Below the pieces are notes generated by a model. The model ran no database searches and was not told the origin of the DNA. It saw nothing but the letters and a program-made list of their open reading frames with translations. Below are positions 17,537-27,121 of a DNA stretch of 64,000 bases, one piece after another. The position numbers and the translations under genes were made by a program. The stretch is taken from the NCBI GenBank assembly GCA_017434885.1, contig JAFSGE010000020.1:1-64000 (forward strand), in the 5' to 3' direction. Position 1 is the stretch's first letter. Each line of letters begins with the position of its first letter. Source of the stretch: Lachnospiraceae bacterium (GTDB lineage Bacteria; Bacillota; Clostridia; Lachnospirales; Lachnospiraceae).

Positions 17537-18133
17537 ATGAAGGTGATTGGAATTACGGGCGGTGTGGGGGCCGGAAAATCGGAAATACTGGACTATATCT
17601 CTCGAAACTACAACAGCAGAATTATTTTGGCAGATGAAGTGGCACATCAGGTAAAAGAACCCGGTGAGATTTGCTATAAGCCGTTAATTGAGTTGCTTAC
17701 TGAAGAAATTCTGAATGAAGACGGCAGTATCAATAAACAGCGAATGGCAGAAAAAATTTTTTCATCCGAGGAGCTCCTTGCACAGGTAAATGAAATTATT
17801 CATCCGGCAGTGAAAGATACGATTATAAAAGCCATTGAAGAAGAACGGGAAAGCAAAATATATGATTTCCTTTTTATCGAAGCGGCGCTTTTAATTGAAG
17901 CGGGATATTTGGAAATTGTGGACGAGTTGTGGTATATTTATGCTGATGAGCAGATACGAAGGAAGCGGCTTAAGGAATCGAGAAATTATTCCGATGAAAA
18001 GATTGATTCCATTATGGAAAGCCAGCTTGATGAAGAAGAATTCAGAAAACATTGCAAGGTAGTCATTGATAACAGCGGCAGTCTTGCAAAATCATATGAA
18101 CAAATAGACAGGAAATTGGGGGATTATTTGTGA
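17537..18133 (+). CDS. coaE: Dephospho-CoA kinase
   Basis: CoaE phosphorylates the ribose 3'-hydroxyl of dephospho-CoA, the last step of coenzyme A synthesis. The 198-residue protein has a P-loop GITGGVGAGKSE (residues 5-16), the lid segment LADEVAHQVKEPG, and the C-terminal VVIDNSGS typical of the family. It starts two bases after the polA stop and its stop overlaps the GTG start of the next gene, so polA, coaE and the FtsA-like gene form one translationally coupled unit. Confidence 0.95.
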   Translation: MKVIGITGGVGAGKSEILDYISRNYNSRIILADEVAHQVKEPGEICYKPLIELLTEEILNEDGSINKQRMAEKIFSSEELLAQVNEIIHPAVKDTIIKAIEEERESKIYDFLFIEAALLIEAGYLEIVDELWYIYADEQIRRKRLKESRNYSDEKIDSIMESQLDEEEFRKHCKVVIDNSGSLAKSYEQIDRKLGDYL

Positions 18134-20220
18134 CAGACGGAAAGAAATATACAGGACAGTTGGTATTCGGTTTGGATATCGGTACAAGAAGTATTGTTGG
18201 AACGGTGGGATATAAGGAGGGCGACCGTTTCATTGTTGTTGCCCAGAGGGTGAAGGAGCATGAAACCAGAGCCATGCTGGACGGACAAATTCATGATATT
18301 ATAGCGGTAGGAGAGACCATACGTGTTGTGAAGGAACAGCTGGAAGCTGTGATTGGTCGTAAACTGACAGATGTATGTATTGCAGCTGCAGGCCGTGTGC
18401 TTCGTACTGTGACTACTCATGTGGAATATCCTTTTGGCAGTGATAAAGAAATCGGGCAGGAGGATGTATATGCACTGGTTTCTGCCGGTGTGGAGAAAGC
18501 CTACGAGGAATTTTTGGAGAGTGCGAAGGATGAGGAAACAAAGTTCTATTGTGTGGGACATTCCGTAGTCCGTTATTATTTGAACGGGTATCCTATGGGA
18601 AATTTGGAAGGGCACAAAGCCAGAACTGTAGGTGTGGACCTGATTGCTACCTTTTTACCGGAGGATGTTGTGGACGGTTTGTACAAGGCAGTGGAAATAG
18701 CCGGTCTTACTGTTGCCAATATGACATTGGAGCCCATTGCGGCAATTCAGGTAGCAATTCCTGAGAGATTCCGTATGTTGAACATTGCCTTGATCGATGT
18801 AGGAGCGGGTACCTCTGATATTTCCATTACCAATGACGGATGTATTTTAGCGTACGGCATGATTCCCATAGCAGGAGATGTGCTGACAGAGAATATTGCA
18901 AAGCATTGTCTGGTGGATTTTGCGACAGCAGAGCAGATTAAAAGAGATGCGGGACTGATGGATATTGTATCCTTTGAAGACATTATGTTCCTGCCCCAAA
19001 CAATTGCCAGCAGCGAAGTACTTGCCATTACCGACCCAATTGTAAAGGATATGGCAAAGCAGGTAGCGGAAAAAATTAAGGAACTCAATGGCGGTAAAGC
19101 TGTCAGCGCGGTATTTGTAGTTGGCGGGGGCGGTAAAATTCCCGGATACACACAGGCAATTTCCGAAGAACTGGGTATTGCCAAAGAACGTGTTGCCCTT
19201 AGAGGCGAGGAAGTGATGCAGCAGATTGTTTTTGAGGAAGATATCAAGAAAGACAGTTTACTTGTTACGCCTATCGGTATCTGCTTAAATTTCTATGAAC
19301 AGAGCAATAACTTTATTTTTGTAAGTTTTAACGAAAGCAAAGTAAAAATATATGATAATAATAAACTGACGGTTGCGGATGCTGCCATGCAGGCAGGCTT
19401 CCCCAATGACGGCCTGTTCCCCAAACGTGGCAAGGCACTTGCGTTTACCGTAAACGGCAAGAACCGGATTGCAAGAGGTGAGCCGGGAGAAGGGGCAACC
19501 ATTACCATTAACGGAAATGCGGCAGGAATTTATGCGCCCATTCATGCAAATGATATCATCCGTGTAACGGAGTCTACCGCAGGTGCGGAAGGAAAACTTA
19601 CCATCGGAGAACTGCCGGAAGCAGGAGACAGCTTTATGGTGAATGTCAACGGACAAAAGGTACAGCTTCCCAAATTTGCAAGTGTGAACGGACAGCTGCA
19701 GTCCAATTACTATGAGATTCAGCAGAATGATGCGGTGGAAATGCTGAACTATTATACGGTGCAGCAACTTACGGAATTTATGGATGTAACTCTTGATTTA
19801 CATACTGACATCTATGTAAATAATGAATTGGCATCTATGGATACACCTGTGTATGAAAACTTTTCGGTGACGTGGACTTTAGGAAACGGTCTTTACTATG
19901 AGGAATCTACAGAGAGCGAAGCGCAATCTGCAAATCCGGCAGAGGAAAACATAGCTGAAAATGGTGGCAATGATGCAGGTGAAACAAATGCAGAACAAAG
20001 CTTTGCAAGTGTGCACAGTATTATTGTTCTGGTAAACGGAAAGCCGGTTCAGCTCAGTGGGAAGACCAGTTATATTTACGTAGATGTGTTTGATTATATT
20101 GATTTTGATTTAACAAGACCAAAAGGAAAAGGAATTGTTACCACATTAAACGGCAGACAGGCGCAGTACATGGAGCCGGTTTACGACAGTGATGTGATAG
20201 AAATTTACTGGCAGGAGTAG
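18130..20220 (+). CDS. FtsA-like actin-family ATPase with long C-terminal extension
   Basis: The first ~380 residues have the actin-like ATPase fold of FtsA: phosphate-1 motif FGLDIGTRSIVGTVG, phosphate-2 ALIDVGAGTSDISI (~219-232), adenosine motif VFVVGGGGKIPGYT (~328-341), and an SHS2-like inserted region. The protein runs to 696 residues, far beyond the ~420 of FtsA. The extra ~310 residues hold beta-rich segments with repeated NG(K/Q) turns and an acidic Asn/Glu linker at ~596-622. Translation starts at GTG 18130, which overlaps the coaE stop. A role in division, shape or envelope assembly is likely; the exact function is unknown to me. No FtsZ gene is nearby. Confidence 0.75.
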   Translation: MTDGKKYTGQLVFGLDIGTRSIVGTVGYKEGDRFIVVAQRVKEHETRAMLDGQIHDIIAVGETIRVVKEQLEAVIGRKLTDVCIAAAGRVLRTVTTHVEYPFGSDKEIGQEDVYALVSAGVEKAYEEFLESAKDEETKFYCVGHSVVRYYLNGYPMGNLEGHKARTVGVDLIATFLPEDVVDGLYKAVEIAGLTVANMTLEPIAAIQVAIPERFRMLNIALIDVGAGTSDISITNDGCILAYGMIPIAGDVLTENIAKHCLVDFATAEQIKRDAGLMDIVSFEDIMFLPQTIASSEVLAITDPIVKDMAKQVAEKIKELNGGKAVSAVFVVGGGGKIPGYTQAISEELGIAKERVALRGEEVMQQIVFEEDIKKDSLLVTPIGICLNFYEQSNNFIFVSFNESKVKIYDNNKLTVADAAMQAGFPNDGLFPKRGKALAFTVNGKNRIARGEPGEGATITINGNAAGIYAPIHANDIIRVTESTAGAEGKLTIGELPEAGDSFMVNVNGQKVQLPKFASVNGQLQSNYYEIQQNDAVEMLNYYTVQQLTEFMDVTLDLHTDIYVNNELASMDTPVYENFSVTWTLGNGLYYEESTESEAQSANPAEENIAENGGNDAGETNAEQSFASVHSIIVLVNGKPVQLSGKTSYIYVDVFDYIDFDLTRPKGKGIVTTLNGRQAQYMEPVYDSDVIEIYWQE

Positions 20221-20273
20221 TTTTTATAGGTAGGGATATTCTGCAAAGAAAAAAGTAAAAAAGAGGTGCAACA

Positions 20274-21086
20274 ATGAGATTATGCAGTATCGCCAGCGGT
20301 AGCAGCGGAAACTGTATTTATGCGGGGAGTGATTCCACACATATTCTTGTGGATGTGGGAATCAGCGGAAAAAGAACAGAAGCGGGACTGAATGAACTGG
20401 ATTTGTCCATGAGGGATATTGACGGTATTTTTATCACTCATGAACATACCGACCACATTGCAGGATTGGGAGTGCTTAGCCGGAAATATGAGATTCCCAT
20501 CTATGCAACGAGAGGAACCATAGCAGCAATTAAGAAGTGTTCTTCGGTAGGGAAAATACCGGAGGAGCTGTTCATTCCGATTTGCGCAGATGAAAAAATT
20601 GTGGTAAAGGATTTGGTGTGTAATCCCATGCGGATTTCCCATGATGCGGCAGAACCGGTGGCATACCGGATCAGCCATGGGAAGAAAAAGGTGGGAATTA
20701 TCACAGACCTTGGCAATTACAATGATTATACGGTAGAGTCTTTAAAGGGAATGGATGCGCTTTTGCTTGAGGCAAATCACGATGTGAGGATGTTGCAGGT
20801 GGGGCCGTATCCTTATCATCTGAAGCAAAGAATTTTGGGAGACAGAGGTCATTTATCCAATGAGCGTGCAGGGCAATTATTAAGCCGTCTGCTTCACGAT
20901 AAGCTGCAGGCGGTTGTGCTTGGACATCTGAGCAAAGAAAATAATTTGCCGGAGCTTGCATATGAGGCAGTCCGGGTAGAAGTGACCATGGAGGCAGCCA
21001 GGACGGAAGTACCGGTGATGATTAATGAAATACCTATGCAGGTAGCAAGGAGAAGTGAAGTAACACCGGTGATTCATATTGCATAA
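20274..21086 (+). CDS. Metallo-beta-lactamase-fold hydrolase (YycJ/WalJ-like)
   Basis: The 270-residue protein is a compact metallo-beta-lactamase-fold enzyme: N-terminal ASGSSGNC, the metal motif THEHTDHIAGL, LLEANHD and VLGHLSKENN. This pattern fits the YycJ/WalJ group, linked in Bacillus to WalRK signalling and to nucleic-acid (5'-exonuclease) activity. RBS GAGGTG lies before ATG 20274. It stands 53 bases after the FtsA-like gene and may be part of that transcript. The WalRK genes are not in the window, so the functional link is by family only. Confidence 0.88.
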   Translation: MRLCSIASGSSGNCIYAGSDSTHILVDVGISGKRTEAGLNELDLSMRDIDGIFITHEHTDHIAGLGVLSRKYEIPIYATRGTIAAIKKCSSVGKIPEELFIPICADEKIVVKDLVCNPMRISHDAAEPVAYRISHGKKKVGIITDLGNYNDYTVESLKGMDALLLEANHDVRMLQVGPYPYHLKQRILGDRGHLSNERAGQLLSRLLHDKLQAVVLGHLSKENNLPELAYEAVRVEVTMEAARTEVPVMINEIPMQVARRSEVTPVIHIA

Positions 21087-21163
21087 AAAGAGATTCGGGG
21101 TTATACTCAGTAAGGATTTACAAGAATAAGGAGGAAGCAGAAGAAGACTTCTGCAAAGAGAAA

Positions 21164-21436
21164 ATGAAAAAGACAATTATTACAGTGGTAGGAAAAGACA
21201 CCGTGGGTATTATTGCAAAGGTATGTACTTATCTTGCAGAAAGTACCATCAATATTGAAGATATTTCCCAGACCATTGTTCAGGGATATTTCAACATGAT
21301 GATGATAGTGGATACTAACAAATCTGAAAAGCATTTTGGCCAGATTTCAGAGGAGTTGCAGGCTCTCGGCGAAGAAATCGGTGTGGTTATCAAATGTCAG
21401 AAAGAAGAAATTTTTGACAAGATGCACAGAATTTGA
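21164..21436 (+). CDS. ACT domain protein (UPF0237 family)
   Basis: The 90-residue protein is a single ACT domain: KTIITVVGKDTVGIIAKVCTYLAE begins the beta-alpha fold, with glycine in the ligand-binding turn. ACT domains bind amino acids or similar small ligands. It is followed 18 bases later by the UPF0210 gene, an arrangement conserved in Clostridia and streptococci, so the two likely act together, though their shared function is not established. Confidence 0.9.
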   Translation: MKKTIITVVGKDTVGIIAKVCTYLAESTINIEDISQTIVQGYFNMMMIVDTNKSEKHFGQISEELQALGEEIGVVIKCQKEEIFDKMHRI

Positions 21437-21454
21437 GGTGGGAGATAAACTGAC

Positions 21455-22819
21455 ATGATTAACTTATTTGAAGTAGTAGAAACCAATGAGATGATTGCCA
21501 AGGAAAATCTGGATGTCCGTACCATCACTTTGGGTATCAGTCTGCTTGACTGTATTGATTCCGACCTTGACAAGTTAAATGACAAAATATATCACAAAAT
21601 TTATGAAGCGGCAAAAGACCTTGTGGTGACAGGAGAAAAGATTTCAAGAGACTTCGGTATTCCTATTGTAAACAAGAGAATTTCAGTTACACCCATTGCA
21701 CTGATTGGTGGCGCAGCATGTAAGACAGTTGAAGATTTTGCATCCATAGCAAAAACACTGGATAAAGTGGCACATGAAGTGGGCGTGAATTTCATCGGCG
21801 GATACTCTGCACTGGTATCAAAAGGAATGACACCGGCAGATGAACTTTTGATTCGCTCCATTCCTCTTGCATTGTCATCCACAGAGCGTGTCTGTAGTTC
21901 TGTTAACTTAGGCTCCACCAAGACCGGAATTAATATGGACGCGGTAAAGCTGATGGGAGAAATCATAAAGGAAACAGCGGAATATACCAAGGAAGCAGAT
22001 TCTCTCGGATGTGCCAAGTTGGTAGTATTTTGTAATGCGCCGGACGATAATCCATTTATGGCAGGTGCGTTCCATGGTGTAACAGAGGCTGACAAGATTA
22101 TCAACGTGGGTGTCAGTGGACCGGGCGTTGTAAAGACGGCTATCAGTAAAGTACGCGGTGAGAATTTTGAGGTTCTCTGCGAAACCATCAAAAAGACAGC
22201 TTTTAAGGTAACCAGAGTGGGACAGCTTGTAGCACAGGAAGCATCCAGAAGACTTGGAGTACCCTTCGGTATTGTAGACTTATCCCTTGCACCCACACCG
22301 GCAGTTGGTGATAGTGTGGCAGATATTCTCTGCGAAATCGGATTGGAATATGCAGGTGCACCGGGAACAACGGCGGCCCTTGCATTGTTAAATGACCAGG
22401 TAAAGAAAGGCGGTGTTATGGCTTCTTCTTACGTTGGAGGACTTAGCGGTGCGTTTATTCCCGTCAGTGAAGACCAGGGTATGATTAATGCCGTGGAAGC
22501 AGGAGCCCTTACCTTGGAGAAGTTGGAAGCAATGACCTGTGTTTGCTCCGTAGGTCTTGATATGATAGCAATCCCCGGAGATACCAAGGCAACCACCATT
22601 TCCGGTATTATTGCAGATGAAATGGCAATCGGTATGGTAAACCAGAAAACAACAGCAGTGAGAATTATTCCTGTTGTAGGAAAAGGCGTAGGAGAAACCG
22701 TAGAGTTTGGCGGACTTTTGGGATATGCGCCTATTATGCCGGTAAATCAGTTCTCCTGTGATGCATTTGTGAACAGAGGCGGCAGAATTCCGGCACCTAT
22801 TCACAGTTTTAAGAACTAA
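21455..22819 (+). CDS. UPF0210/DUF711 (PFL-like) family protein
   Basis: The 454-residue protein matches the conserved UPF0210 family (DUF711), whose fold resembles glycyl-radical enzymes of the pyruvate formate-lyase superfamily but without the glycyl-radical loop. Typical segments are [47 protein letters not shown] and [15 protein letters not shown]. It is paired with the ACT protein upstream. The molecular function is not known. ATG 21455 lies 18 bases after the ACT gene. Confidence 0.9.
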   Translation: MINLFEVVETNEMIAKENLDVRTITLGISLLDCIDSDLDKLNDKIYHKIYEAAKDLVVTGEKISRDFGIPIVNKRISVTPIALIGGAACKTVEDFASIAKTLDKVAHEVGVNFIGGYSALVSKGMTPADELLIRSIPLALSSTERVCSSVNLGSTKTGINMDAVKLMGEIIKETAEYTKEADSLGCAKLVVFCNAPDDNPFMAGAFHGVTEADKIINVGVSGPGVVKTAISKVRGENFEVLCETIKKTAFKVTRVGQLVAQEASRRLGVPFGIVDLSLAPTPAVGDSVADILCEIGLEYAGAPGTTAALALLNDQVKKGGVMASSYVGGLSGAFIPVSEDQGMINAVEAGALTLEKLEAMTCVCSVGLDMIAIPGDTKATTISGIIADEMAIGMVNQKTTAVRIIPVVGKGVGETVEFGGLLGYAPIMPVNQFSCDAFVNRGGRIPAPIHSFKN

Positions 22820-22852
22820 CAGAATCCTAAGGAAAAATTAAGACAAGCAACA

Positions 22853-22881
22853 TTGTACTACCTCATGTGTTGTGCTATAGT
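22853..22881 (+). promoter_or_regulatory. Promoter of the chimeric transporter cluster
   Basis: TTGTAC (22853-22858) and TATAGT (22876-22881) are separated by exactly 17 bases, predicting a start near 22888. The left arm of the large inverted repeat lies in this promoter. Confidence 0.65.
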
Positions 22882-22921
22882 TTGTATGTGAAAACAAACA
22901 AGGCACAATATGTGAGGTAGT
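22857..22921 (+). promoter_or_regulatory. 65-base imperfect palindrome spanning promoter spacer and ribosome site
   Basis: Arms 22857-22875 and 22903-22921 match as inverted repeats at 16 of 19 positions, and an inner GTTTG/CAAAC pair (about 22880-22898) extends the symmetry. The right arm contains the ribosome site GAGGT (22914-22918) of the next gene and ends in TTTT. If transcribed from upstream it would fold into a long hairpin hiding the ribosome site. If transcription starts at ~22888 only the right arm is in the RNA, and the repeat could then be a protein-binding operator. Confidence 0.55.
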
Positions 22922-22924
22922 TTT

Positions 22925-25183
22925 ATGATGAGAACACAAATAAAAGGTAAAATAGCAACAATTTTTATCATGATATTTATTGCAGCGATTATGATTGCAG
23001 GCTGCGGCAAAAAGGAAGAAGAAAGTACGCGGAAGGACTTTTATTATTTGCCGGAGTACCGGGAATTGCCGATAGAGGCAAATTATATTGCAGATTTAGC
23101 CGAAGCTGATGATGTGGTGTACATGATGACCAATTCATGGGATGAAGAAACTTATGAGACAAGTACTGATTTGTACGCATATCATCCGATGGATGAGCAG
23201 TGTGACAAGGTTGCCCTTCCCATTCCGCAGGAATGCAGCGTACAGAGTATGTATGTAAATGACATGGGAAATCTGATTCTGTCTGTTGGCAGATATGAAG
23301 AAAATGCAGAGACAGGAGAATACAAAGAATACAGAGAATTGTGGGAGGTTTCCCCTTCGGATGGCAATATTTTGAATACAAAAGATATTACTGATGCATT
23401 TTCGGCAGCGGAATATTTTTATCCCCAGTACTGCGTGGCAGACAGCAAGGGAACCATATATACCAGTGACGGAAGTGAAAATATTTTTGTGATAGATAAA
23501 GAGGGAACACTGGTTGCACAGATAGCATTGGATGACTGGATAGAAGATTTGTTTGTGGATAAAAATGACAATGCATATATAAAGAAATGGACTTCTGAGG
23601 GCGCCCGGATTATACCGGTAGATGTAAATGCAAAGAAGCTTGGTGACCCGGTAACGGCAGCAAATATTACAAGAGAAGGAAACTCATATAATCAAAAGCA
23701 TTATAAAGGAACCGATACTGATTTGATAATTAGTGACAATACCGGTGTATATACTTATGACTTTGCAACAGACAGTGCAGTAGATGTATTTGAATGGCTG
23801 GATGCGGATATGAACTGTGACAGTGTGCAGGAGATGGGGCTGCTTTCAGACGGAAGATATTGGGTGATGCTACAGGATTATACCGGAGAAAAGCCGGAAT
23901 ACTCCTTTGCCCTATTGACGAAGACTCCGGCATCGGAGGTTCCGGTGAAGGAAGAACTTACCTTTGCAACAATGTACTTGAGTCAGGATATGAGACGTAG
24001 TATTATAGAGTTTAACAAAACAAATGAACAGTATCGTATTCTGGTAAAGGAATACCAGTCGGATGATTACAATGCGGCAATCACACAGTTTAACAATGAT
24101 ATTACCGGAGGAAACTGTCCTGATATCGTAAACATGACAGGTCTTGACTTTGAAAGATATGCAAGTAAAGGTGTGTTGGAGGATTTGTATCCTTTCATGG
24201 AAAAAGACGGTATTAAAAAACAGGACTATCTGGAGAATGTACTGACCGCTTATGAAAAGGACGGAAAACTTTACGGAATTATTCCCCAGTTTGCGATTAA
24301 TTCGGCAGTGATAAAAACTGCAAACGCAAAAGGACAGACAGGATGGACGCTGGATGAAATGCTGACAATAGCAGAGGAAAGCGGTGTGCAGGATGTGTTC
24401 AATTACGGCAGTCAATCGGGGGCATTCCGGTTTTGTGTATTTTATAATATCAATGAATTTATTAATTGGAAAACCGGAGAGTGCTTCTTTAACAGCGAAG
24501 AATTTATGAAGGTGCTTGAGTTTGCTGCAAAATTGCCCAAAGAGCCGGATTATGAAGCGGAGAGCGTGGGACTTTCAGAACGGATTCGGAATGACAAATT
24601 ATTATTATTGGAGAACGGTATCAGTTCCGTGCAGGAATATCAGATGTTGCATACCATGTTTGGGGAGGATATTACTTTTATCGGTTATCCAAACAGTGAG
24701 CGGAAGGGAAATCTGATACGTTCTACAAATACAGATATTGCCATTACCTCAAAGTCCGATAACAAGGAAGCTGCATGGGAATTTGTAAAAGTCTTTTTAT
24801 CCGACGAATATCAGGAGGGACTGGTAAGTGAACATGGCGGTTGGGGATTTCCTATCAAGCGTTCGGCTCTTGAAAAGCAGTTTGAACTGGATATGACACC
24901 GAATTATTATGAAGACGAATCGGGCAATCAGACAGAGAGTCCCAAAACCAGTTGGGGATATGATGATTTCCAGGCGGAAATCTATGCTGCAAAGCAGGAA
25001 GATATCGACGCGGTTATGGAAGTTCTTACATCGGCAGAAAGACCTGCAGGGTCTGTGAACGAGGAGATTATGACCATTATCACAGAGGAGACGGAGGCAT
25101 TTTTCGGCGGACAGAAATCGGCAAAGGAAACAGCAGATATTATCCAGAACCGTGTGAAAATATATGTGAGTGAAAATTCATAA
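22925..25183 (+). CDS. Large extracellular solute-binding lipoprotein
   Basis: This 752-residue protein begins with a lipoprotein signal (hydrophobic IATIFIMIFIAAIMIAGC, lipidated Cys27). Residues ~45-335 look like a beta-propeller-type region rich in aspartate/glycine turns. Residues ~340-750 form a family 1 solute-binding domain (TFATMYLSQDMRRSIIEFNKTNEQY onward; NCPDIVNM; DIAITSKSDNKEAAWEFVK). Binding proteins are usually ~450 residues, so the propeller is extra. It heads a cluster with two permeases, and its closest visible relative is the second half of the chimera at 29172: both end in similar (A/T)FF(G/S)GQK motifs. Confidence 0.85.
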   Translation: MMRTQIKGKIATIFIMIFIAAIMIAGCGKKEEESTRKDFYYLPEYRELPIEANYIADLAEADDVVYMMTNSWDEETYETSTDLYAYHPMDEQCDKVALPIPQECSVQSMYVNDMGNLILSVGRYEENAETGEYKEYRELWEVSPSDGNILNTKDITDAFSAAEYFYPQYCVADSKGTIYTSDGSENIFVIDKEGTLVAQIALDDWIEDLFVDKNDNAYIKKWTSEGARIIPVDVNAKKLGDPVTAANITREGNSYNQKHYKGTDTDLIISDNTGVYTYDFATDSAVDVFEWLDADMNCDSVQEMGLLSDGRYWVMLQDYTGEKPEYSFALLTKTPASEVPVKEELTFATMYLSQDMRRSIIEFNKTNEQYRILVKEYQSDDYNAAITQFNNDITGGNCPDIVNMTGLDFERYASKGVLEDLYPFMEKDGIKKQDYLENVLTAYEKDGKLYGIIPQFAINSAVIKTANAKGQTGWTLDEMLTIAEESGVQDVFNYGSQSGAFRFCVFYNINEFINWKTGECFFNSEEFMKVLEFAAKLPKEPDYEAESVGLSERIRNDKLLLLENGISSVQEYQMLHTMFGEDITFIGYPNSERKGNLIRSTNTDIAITSKSDNKEAAWEFVKVFLSDEYQEGLVSEHGGWGFPIKRSALEKQFELDMTPNYYEDESGNQTESPKTSWGYDDFQAEIYAAKQEDIDAVMEVLTSAERPAGSVNEEIMTIITEETEAFFGGQKSAKETADIIQNRVKIYVSENS

Positions 25184-25223
25184 ATAAGGAACGGATTTTT
25201 TTGTCATAAGGAATGAGAGAGGA

Positions 25224-26177
25224 ATGAATATTCTCAAAAAAGAAACGGCAAGTAAAGAACTCATCAAAAGAGGCCGTATCAAAAAAGAAAAAAGAACGCA
25301 TCAGGCGGCAGCCGGGCGTGACAAAAGGGGAAAGGCAGCCTCATGGGGCTTCCTTTCTCCCAGTCTGCTCGGAGTACTGCTGTTTTTTGTGTTACCCTTT
25401 TTTGTAGTGATTTTCTATTCGGTGGTAGACAATCCGATTAACAATGAATTTGTTTTTTTTGACAATTTTATCAGAGTGTTTAATAATGCGGCATTCAGAC
25501 AGGCGGCTTATAATACATTCCGTTTTTCAATAGTTGCGGTACCTCTCGCGGTAGTGTTGTCTTTGCTGCTTGCCATGATGCTGGATAGCAGAATTCCATT
25601 TGGCAGTCAGTTCAGGACCTGTTTTTTAAGTCCCATGATGGTGCCAATTGCATCGGTAATATTAATTTGGCAGGTTTTGTTTCATTATAATGGTCTGGCA
25701 AATGAAATATTGCAGAGCTTTGGCGGCGGAAAAATTGACTGGCTGAAATCGGAGCATGCGCAGGTAGTGGTGGTGCTTTTGTTTTTGTGGAAAAACCTTG
25801 GATATAATATGATTTTGTTTATGGCGGCATTATCCAGTATCCCGAAGGATATTCTGGATGTGGCTGTGTTGGAAAGTGCAAAGCCTTATCAGATATTCTG
25901 GCATATAAAAATTCGTTATCTGTCATCAACAATCCTGTTTGTGACGATAATGTCCTTGATAAATTCTTTTAAAGTATTTAGGGAAATTTATCTGTTAACG
26001 GGCAATTATCCATATGATACAATATATATGTTACAGCACTTTATGAATAATACTTTTGCGCAGCTTGATTATCAGAGGTTATCTGCGGCAGCAATTATGA
26101 TGTCGATAGTAATGGTGATTATCATCGGTATCTTATTCCTGACCGAGAGTTATTTCGGAAAGGATGTGGAAGAATGA
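25224..26177 (+). CDS. ABC sugar transporter permease (UgpA/LacF type)
   Basis: The 317-residue protein has six predicted membrane helices after a long basic N-terminus (~45 residues rich in Lys/Arg). It ends with the permease region including the EAA-like loop (DVAVLESAKPYQIFWHIKIRYLSSTI), where the expected EAA-glycine motif is changed to ESAKP. It is the first of a permease pair and overlaps the next gene by four bases. An ATPase is not encoded here. Substrate is unknown; family members carry oligosaccharides. Confidence 0.9.
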   Translation: MNILKKETASKELIKRGRIKKEKRTHQAAAGRDKRGKAASWGFLSPSLLGVLLFFVLPFFVVIFYSVVDNPINNEFVFFDNFIRVFNNAAFRQAAYNTFRFSIVAVPLAVVLSLLLAMMLDSRIPFGSQFRTCFLSPMMVPIASVILIWQVLFHYNGLANEILQSFGGGKIDWLKSEHAQVVVVLLFLWKNLGYNMILFMAALSSIPKDILDVAVLESAKPYQIFWHIKIRYLSSTILFVTIMSLINSFKVFREIYLLTGNYPYDTIYMLQHFMNNTFAQLDYQRLSAAAIMMSIVMVIIIGILFLTESYFGKDVEE

Positions 26178-27103
26178 AAAAGGAAACACAAAGAACCGGC
26201 AACAGAAATGCAGGGAGGAGACGGCGCAGACATGCAATCAGGATGGTGGCGGCAACACTTGTGGCGGCAGGATTTGCCGTGCTGTTTCTGATGCCGATTG
26301 TGCTTACCATAACCAATTCCTTTATGTCGGCATCTGAAATTTCGGCAAACTACGGACAGGTTTTTTCGACTACGGACAGCGGCGGGAAAACATTTATTGC
26401 TGAACGGGTAAATTTAAAATTTATTCCGGATATGGTGTCTTTTAGCCAGTATTGGACGGTGCTGTTGAAAAGCCCTGATTATTTGTTTAAATTCTGGAAT
26501 TCCGTGATATTGGTAGTTCCCATAGTGGTATTTCAACTTCTTGTGGCTGCAGGAGCAGCTTACGGATTTACCCGGTACAGAGGCAGACTGAAGGAAATGA
26601 TATTTTTTCTGTATATTATACTGATGCTGATGCCTTATCAGGTAACGCTTGTGCCGAATTATTTAGTTTCGGACTGGCTGAATATTTTGGATACCAGATG
26701 GGCAATCTGGTTACCCGGAGTTTTTTCACCCTTTGCGGTATTTTTGCTTACCAAATATATGCGAAGAATTCCAACGGGTGTGATAGAAGCGGCGCAGATA
26801 GACGGTGCAGGAGAATGGCAAATATTCCGATGCATTTGTATGCCGCTTTGCAAAGGAGCAATATGCTCTGTGGCAATTTTGATATTTATAGATTACTGGA
26901 ATATGGTAGAACAGCCGCTGATTCTGATGGGAGATGCGGATATGCACCCGCTGTCGGTATTTCTTTCAAAGATTAATGAAGGAGAAGTGGGACTTGCGTT
27001 TGCTGTGGCAACCATTTATATGGTGCCGCCGCTTCTGGTATTTTTGTATGGAGAAGATTATCTGGTAGAAGGAATTACTTACCAGGGAGGAATTAAAGGA
27101 TAG
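26174..27103 (+). CDS. ABC sugar transporter permease (MalG/UgpE type)
   Basis: The 309-residue partner permease has six predicted helices and a standard EAA loop (EAAQIDGAGEWQIFRCICMPLCKG) that docks the ATPase. An unusually long first external loop (about residues 55-100) follows helix 1. The start overlaps the stop of the upstream permease (ATGA-type junction), so the pair is translationally coupled. Substrate unknown. Confidence 0.9.
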   Translation: MKKETQRTGNRNAGRRRRRHAIRMVAATLVAAGFAVLFLMPIVLTITNSFMSASEISANYGQVFSTTDSGGKTFIAERVNLKFIPDMVSFSQYWTVLLKSPDYLFKFWNSVILVVPIVVFQLLVAAGAAYGFTRYRGRLKEMIFFLYIILMLMPYQVTLVPNYLVSDWLNILDTRWAIWLPGVFSPFAVFLLTKYMRRIPTGVIEAAQIDGAGEWQIFRCICMPLCKGAICSVAILIFIDYWNMVEQPLILMGDADMHPLSVFLSKINEGEVGLAFAVATIYMVPPLLVFLYGEDYLVEGITYQGGIKG

Positions 27104-27121
27104 AAAGGCACGGTTATTACG

